Under the pieces are notes generated by a model. The model had not been told where the DNA came from and ran no database searches. It saw nothing but the letters and a program-made list of their open reading frames with translations. From contig JAFGLL010000095.1 in assembly GCA_016928095.1 (NCBI GenBank), positions 1 through 33,537 of the forward strand: a DNA stretch of 33,537 nucleotides, in the 5' to 3' direction. Shown piece by piece: positions 31,901-33,537 of this stretch; within the stretch, counting starts at the first letter, position 1; each line of letters opens with the position of its first letter. Position numbers and translations under genes: made by a program. The stretch comes from Thermoplasmatota archaeon. Its GTDB lineage: Archaea > Thermoplasmatota > Penumbrarchaeia > Penumbrarchaeales > Penumbrarchaeaceae.

Positions 31901-33390
31901 ATGTGATCCTCGGATGGGTGGAGGACGACGGGAAGGTGAACGTTCTTGATGCATTCTCCACGGGACCCCTTGGTCCACATCCTCCGGACACCCATCTCGG
32001 TGGCACGAAGGACCTGATCGCTTACAACGGAACGGAGATCGATGGCCACACGACCATCGAATTCACGAGGAAACTGGCAACCGGGGATGCATACGACAAG
32101 GACATCCCGACCGCGGGGACGATGAAGATAATGTGGGCATTCGGAGAGACGGACGATTTCAGTGATTCTCATTCCAAAAGAGGTATAGGTACCCTTACAA
32201 TGGGCCCGGAGATACCCGATGATGACGATGACGACATCTCCGGTGACCTGGACGGGATCATAACCGACGGCGAGTATGATTTCAACGGGACCTTCGGGGA
32301 CGGTATCGTGGAGCTTCACTGGAAGGTCCACGAGGACAAGATCTACTTTGCTATGGTAGGGAAGACTACTGGCTGGGTGTCCATCGGCATTGATCATTCC
32401 ACCGCCATGGCGGATTCCGACATGATATTCGGCTGGGTTGAGGATGACGGCACGGTCATGGTCGTGGACGCATATTCCACCGGTCCGATAGGGCCGCATC
32501 CTGCAGATTCGGACCAGGGAGGAACGAACGACATCCTGGATTTCGGAGGGAAGGAGATCAATGGAGTCTCGACCATCGAATTCGTGAGGAAGCTCGTCAC
32601 CGGGGACCGCTATGATAATCCAATACCGACGAACGGCACTCCTTTGAAGATGATCTGGGCCACCAGCGCCTCGGACGATTTCAATGCAAAGCACGACAAG
32701 GTCGGATACGGGACCATAAATATCGGATCCGGTGAGACGACCAGCGAGGACGTTGTGAAGCTCTGGCCCATCCATGCGATGTTCATGACATTGGGCGTGG
32801 GAGGAATGGTCCTCGCGACCATTGTTCTCTACAGAAGGAAGTGGAAATCGTTCTTCAAGTTCCACATGTGGGTGATGACCGCCGCAGTGATATTCGCTGT
32901 CGCGGGAACCGTGCTTGGGGTCATAATGGTCGAGAACTCTACAGGGGTCCACCTGAGAGTACCCCATTCATGGGTAGGGCCGCTGACACTTTTAGTGTCG
33001 TTGTTTGCTCTTGGGGTCGGCTTCTATTTCAAGTATACGAAGAACATGAAGCACAAGAAACCCTCCCGCAACATCCACAAATACGTGGGCTGGACAGGTG
33101 CGGTCCTGTTCGTCCTCACAACTATATCGGGATTCCTTCAAGCGCTCGTCCAGGCCAAAGAGACCGCCCCGGTCTGGTTCATCATCGTCGAAGCCTTAAT
33201 CCTTACCCTCCTGGTCGGAACCGGGATATACGTAGTTCTCATGGGCAGGAAGAAGCCCCCGGTGAAACCATCGACCCCTTCACCTCCCCCCCCACCTCCG
33301 GTGGAAGAGAAAAAGGAACCTGATGAGGGGCCCTCACTTATCGAAAATGAACCGCCTTTAACGGGACCACCGGAAATGGATGAGGAATAA
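28996..33390 (+). CDS. Seven-DOMON, cytochrome b561-type membrane protein (putative multiheme electron-transfer protein)
   Basis: The 1464-residue protein starts at ATG 28996 (GAGGTG five bases upstream). A signal helix (about 25-42) leads into seven tandem DOMON domains (about 52-212, 225-381, 396-552, 570-729, 743-902, 911-1069, 1083-1243), joined by Pro-rich or acidic linkers. Each domain keeps a Met (106, 278, 449, 624, 797, 965, 1138) and a His (201, 370, 542, 718, 891, 1059, 1233), the pair that binds heme b in cellobiose dehydrogenase and AIR12. The C-terminus has about five membrane helices with His1260, His1290, His1324 and His1361, spaced as in cytochrome b561, then a Pro/Glu-rich tail. 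Electron transfer across the membrane is inferred. Confidence 0.9.
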   Translation: MQTHSPKKREPVGENETGHFDRFATYLLTGLFLLSGLVLNNATEEVSGADPTIDGTIGPTEYEDSINIDEGKFELFWTTTGSTIFIGMRAEATGWLCLGLDPVNIMTNSDMIFGGVDAGTPYIYDAWCTNDVGNHPEDTTFSGGTFDIDEYDATEVSGTTTVEFKRAMSTGDPYDKKFVNGTKMKVMWATHKDSDDWTDEHDDAEYTTITLDGTPPPPPPVSDEFDGVITDGEYSNSTTFDGGNFQLFWKVNETNITIGMKVLATGWVSLGISPTSMMLGADFLMGGYEGSRAYAEDHYATTTTSHVLDTDLASGTNDIDAFNATESGGWTHFEMRRALVTGDPNDKDIMIGTMNIIWGYSTSDDLAAKHTKVGYDTWRVDAAPPPPPPPPPSNELDGVINETEYGNMTKFDIDRFELHWRINGSVVYVGMRAETTGYISIGIDPTEMMKDADMIFGGFSTGSSYAEDHYATGTTGPHLRDEDLGGTFDLLAYNATEDSGWTTFEFKRNLTTPDTYDRTIPSDGEVTLIWAVGPTDDVTATHSRRGTAIWNLSMSEPPPPPPPPPPHESDLDGIITAGEYTNSTKFDSDRFELHWNVSGDMIFVAMKAEATGYISIGIDPTSQMAQADMILGWVDGDRIAHVQDMFSTGALGPHPLDTAQGGTDDILDYNGTEYGGWTTIEFKRNLSTEDTKDRNISTTGLMTLIWALSDSDDPSAAHTRRGTTTWMIRSSGGEEPEPEPTGEMDGMIAANEYDDSQTFGGGMFEVYWKIFNNSIDLGLRAQTTGWLSIGFEPSRYMKDADMLFGWVDGSGIPHVLDTFSTGDYGPHPPDTQLGGTSDVSSYNGTESGGWTTIELKRALSTGDTYDKDIPTEGSINIIWGTGSTDNYEDTHTDRGSGTLLLYMDEPVPNQDLDGIVTAGEYEDSATFDFENFRVHWTIIGDSIDMAIVAATTGWISIGFDPEDQMNNSDVILGWVEDDGKVNVLDAFSTGPLGPHPPDTHLGGTKDLIAYNGTEIDGHTTIEFTRKLATGDAYDKDIPTAGTMKIMWAFGETDDFSDSHSKRGIGTLTMGPEIPDDDDDDISGDLDGIITDGEYDFNGTFGDGIVELHWKVHEDKIYFAMVGKTTGWVSIGIDHSTAMADSDMIFGWVEDDGTVMVVDAYSTGPIGPHPADSDQGGTNDILDFGGKEINGVSTIEFVRKLVTGDRYDNPIPTNGTPLKMIWATSASDDFNAKHDKVGYGTINIGSGETTSEDVVKLWPIHAMFMTLGVGGMVLATIVLYRRKWKSFFKFHMWVMTAAVIFAVAGTVLGVIMVENSTGVHLRVPHSWVGPLTLLVSLFALGVGFYFKYTKNMKHKKPSRNIHKYVGWTGAVLFVLTTISGFLQALVQAKETAPVWFIIVEALILTLLVGTGIYVVLMGRKKPPVKPSTPSPPPPPPVEEKKEPDEGPSLIENEPPLTGPPEMDEE
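30157..30167 (+). repeat. C11 homopolymer inside the DOMON-b561 gene
   Basis: Eleven consecutive C bases encode part of the Pro linker between the second and third DOMON domains. Such tracts slip in replication and sequencing; a one-base change would remove five DOMON domains and the membrane part. Confidence 0.9.
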
Positions 33391-33537
33391 ATGGTAGCCC
33401 CACCCAGGTCCTTCTTACAATTGAGTGTTAGGCTTTTATCATGATCGGTCCTTAAGCACTCAACTTGCGCAAAATCAAATGAGAATATAATTATCTGGTG
33501 AATTTGCTAAGTTCGAATCTGGTCGGTGAGATGTGAA

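Noticed and set aside
29640-32240. CRISPR-like or satellite repeat suggested by the periodic DOMON region
   Set aside because: The period of about 500 bp is explained by duplicated protein domains; there are no short identical repeats with unique spacers.
31513-32967. 484-codon minus-strand frame opposite the DOMON repeats
   Set aside because: It arises from the repeated, GC-rich codons of the DOMON domains; composition is His/Arg/Val-rich without domain logic.

Overview
The window looks archaeal, most likely Euryarchaeota related to Thermoplasmatota. This is an inference from aIF1A, a Rio1 kinase, AT-rich TATA-like boxes about 25 bp before start sites (some apparently leaderless), GTG and TTG starts, AGGAGGTGA-type ribosome sites, and very large secreted proteins tethered by a C-terminal membrane helix. 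One gene, a bacterial-type glutaminyl-tRNA synthetase, is unexpected in an archaeon.

Layout. 1-162: tail of a probable winged-helix protein. 194-4480 (-): surface protein with a papain-like C/H/D core among beta domains. 4641-5843 (-): Rio1 kinase and aIF1A. 5968-7179 (+): PLP aminotransferase, abutting a convergent orphan histidine kinase (7180-9153, -). 9154-9828: AT-rich gap. 9829-13474 (-): a beta-helix membrane receptor followed by a tandem winged-helix regulator whose C-terminal helical hairpin matches the receptor's tail. 13656-14077: a broken secreted-protein gene. 14132-18109 (-): gingipain-like (C25) peptidase with an inserted PA14 domain. 18199-20799 (-): tandem serpin lipoproteins. 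21298-23798 (+): an AT-richer operon of a GT-C glycosyltransferase with a probable ACG start and two exported beta-sandwich proteins. 24249-24809 (+): Lys-rich nucleic-acid-binding protein. 25172-25244 (-): tRNA-Glu(CTC), with an 18-bp copy of its 3' end nearby. 25421-26689 (+): second GT-C type membrane protein. 26705-28381 (-): GlnRS. 28508-28675 (-): 55-residue membrane protein. 28996-33390 (+): seven DOMON domains fused to a cytochrome b561-type membrane domain.

Two themes stand out. The first is cell-surface proteolysis: two candidate secreted cysteine peptidases, two outward-facing serpins with different reactive loops, and a receptor-regulator pair. The second is the DOMON-b561 protein. 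All seven DOMON domains keep a Met and a His 92-95 residues apart, the spacing expected of heme b ligands, and the membrane domain keeps four His in b561 spacing. It could be a nine-heme electron conduit in one polypeptide, and it is the best candidate here for an undescribed system.
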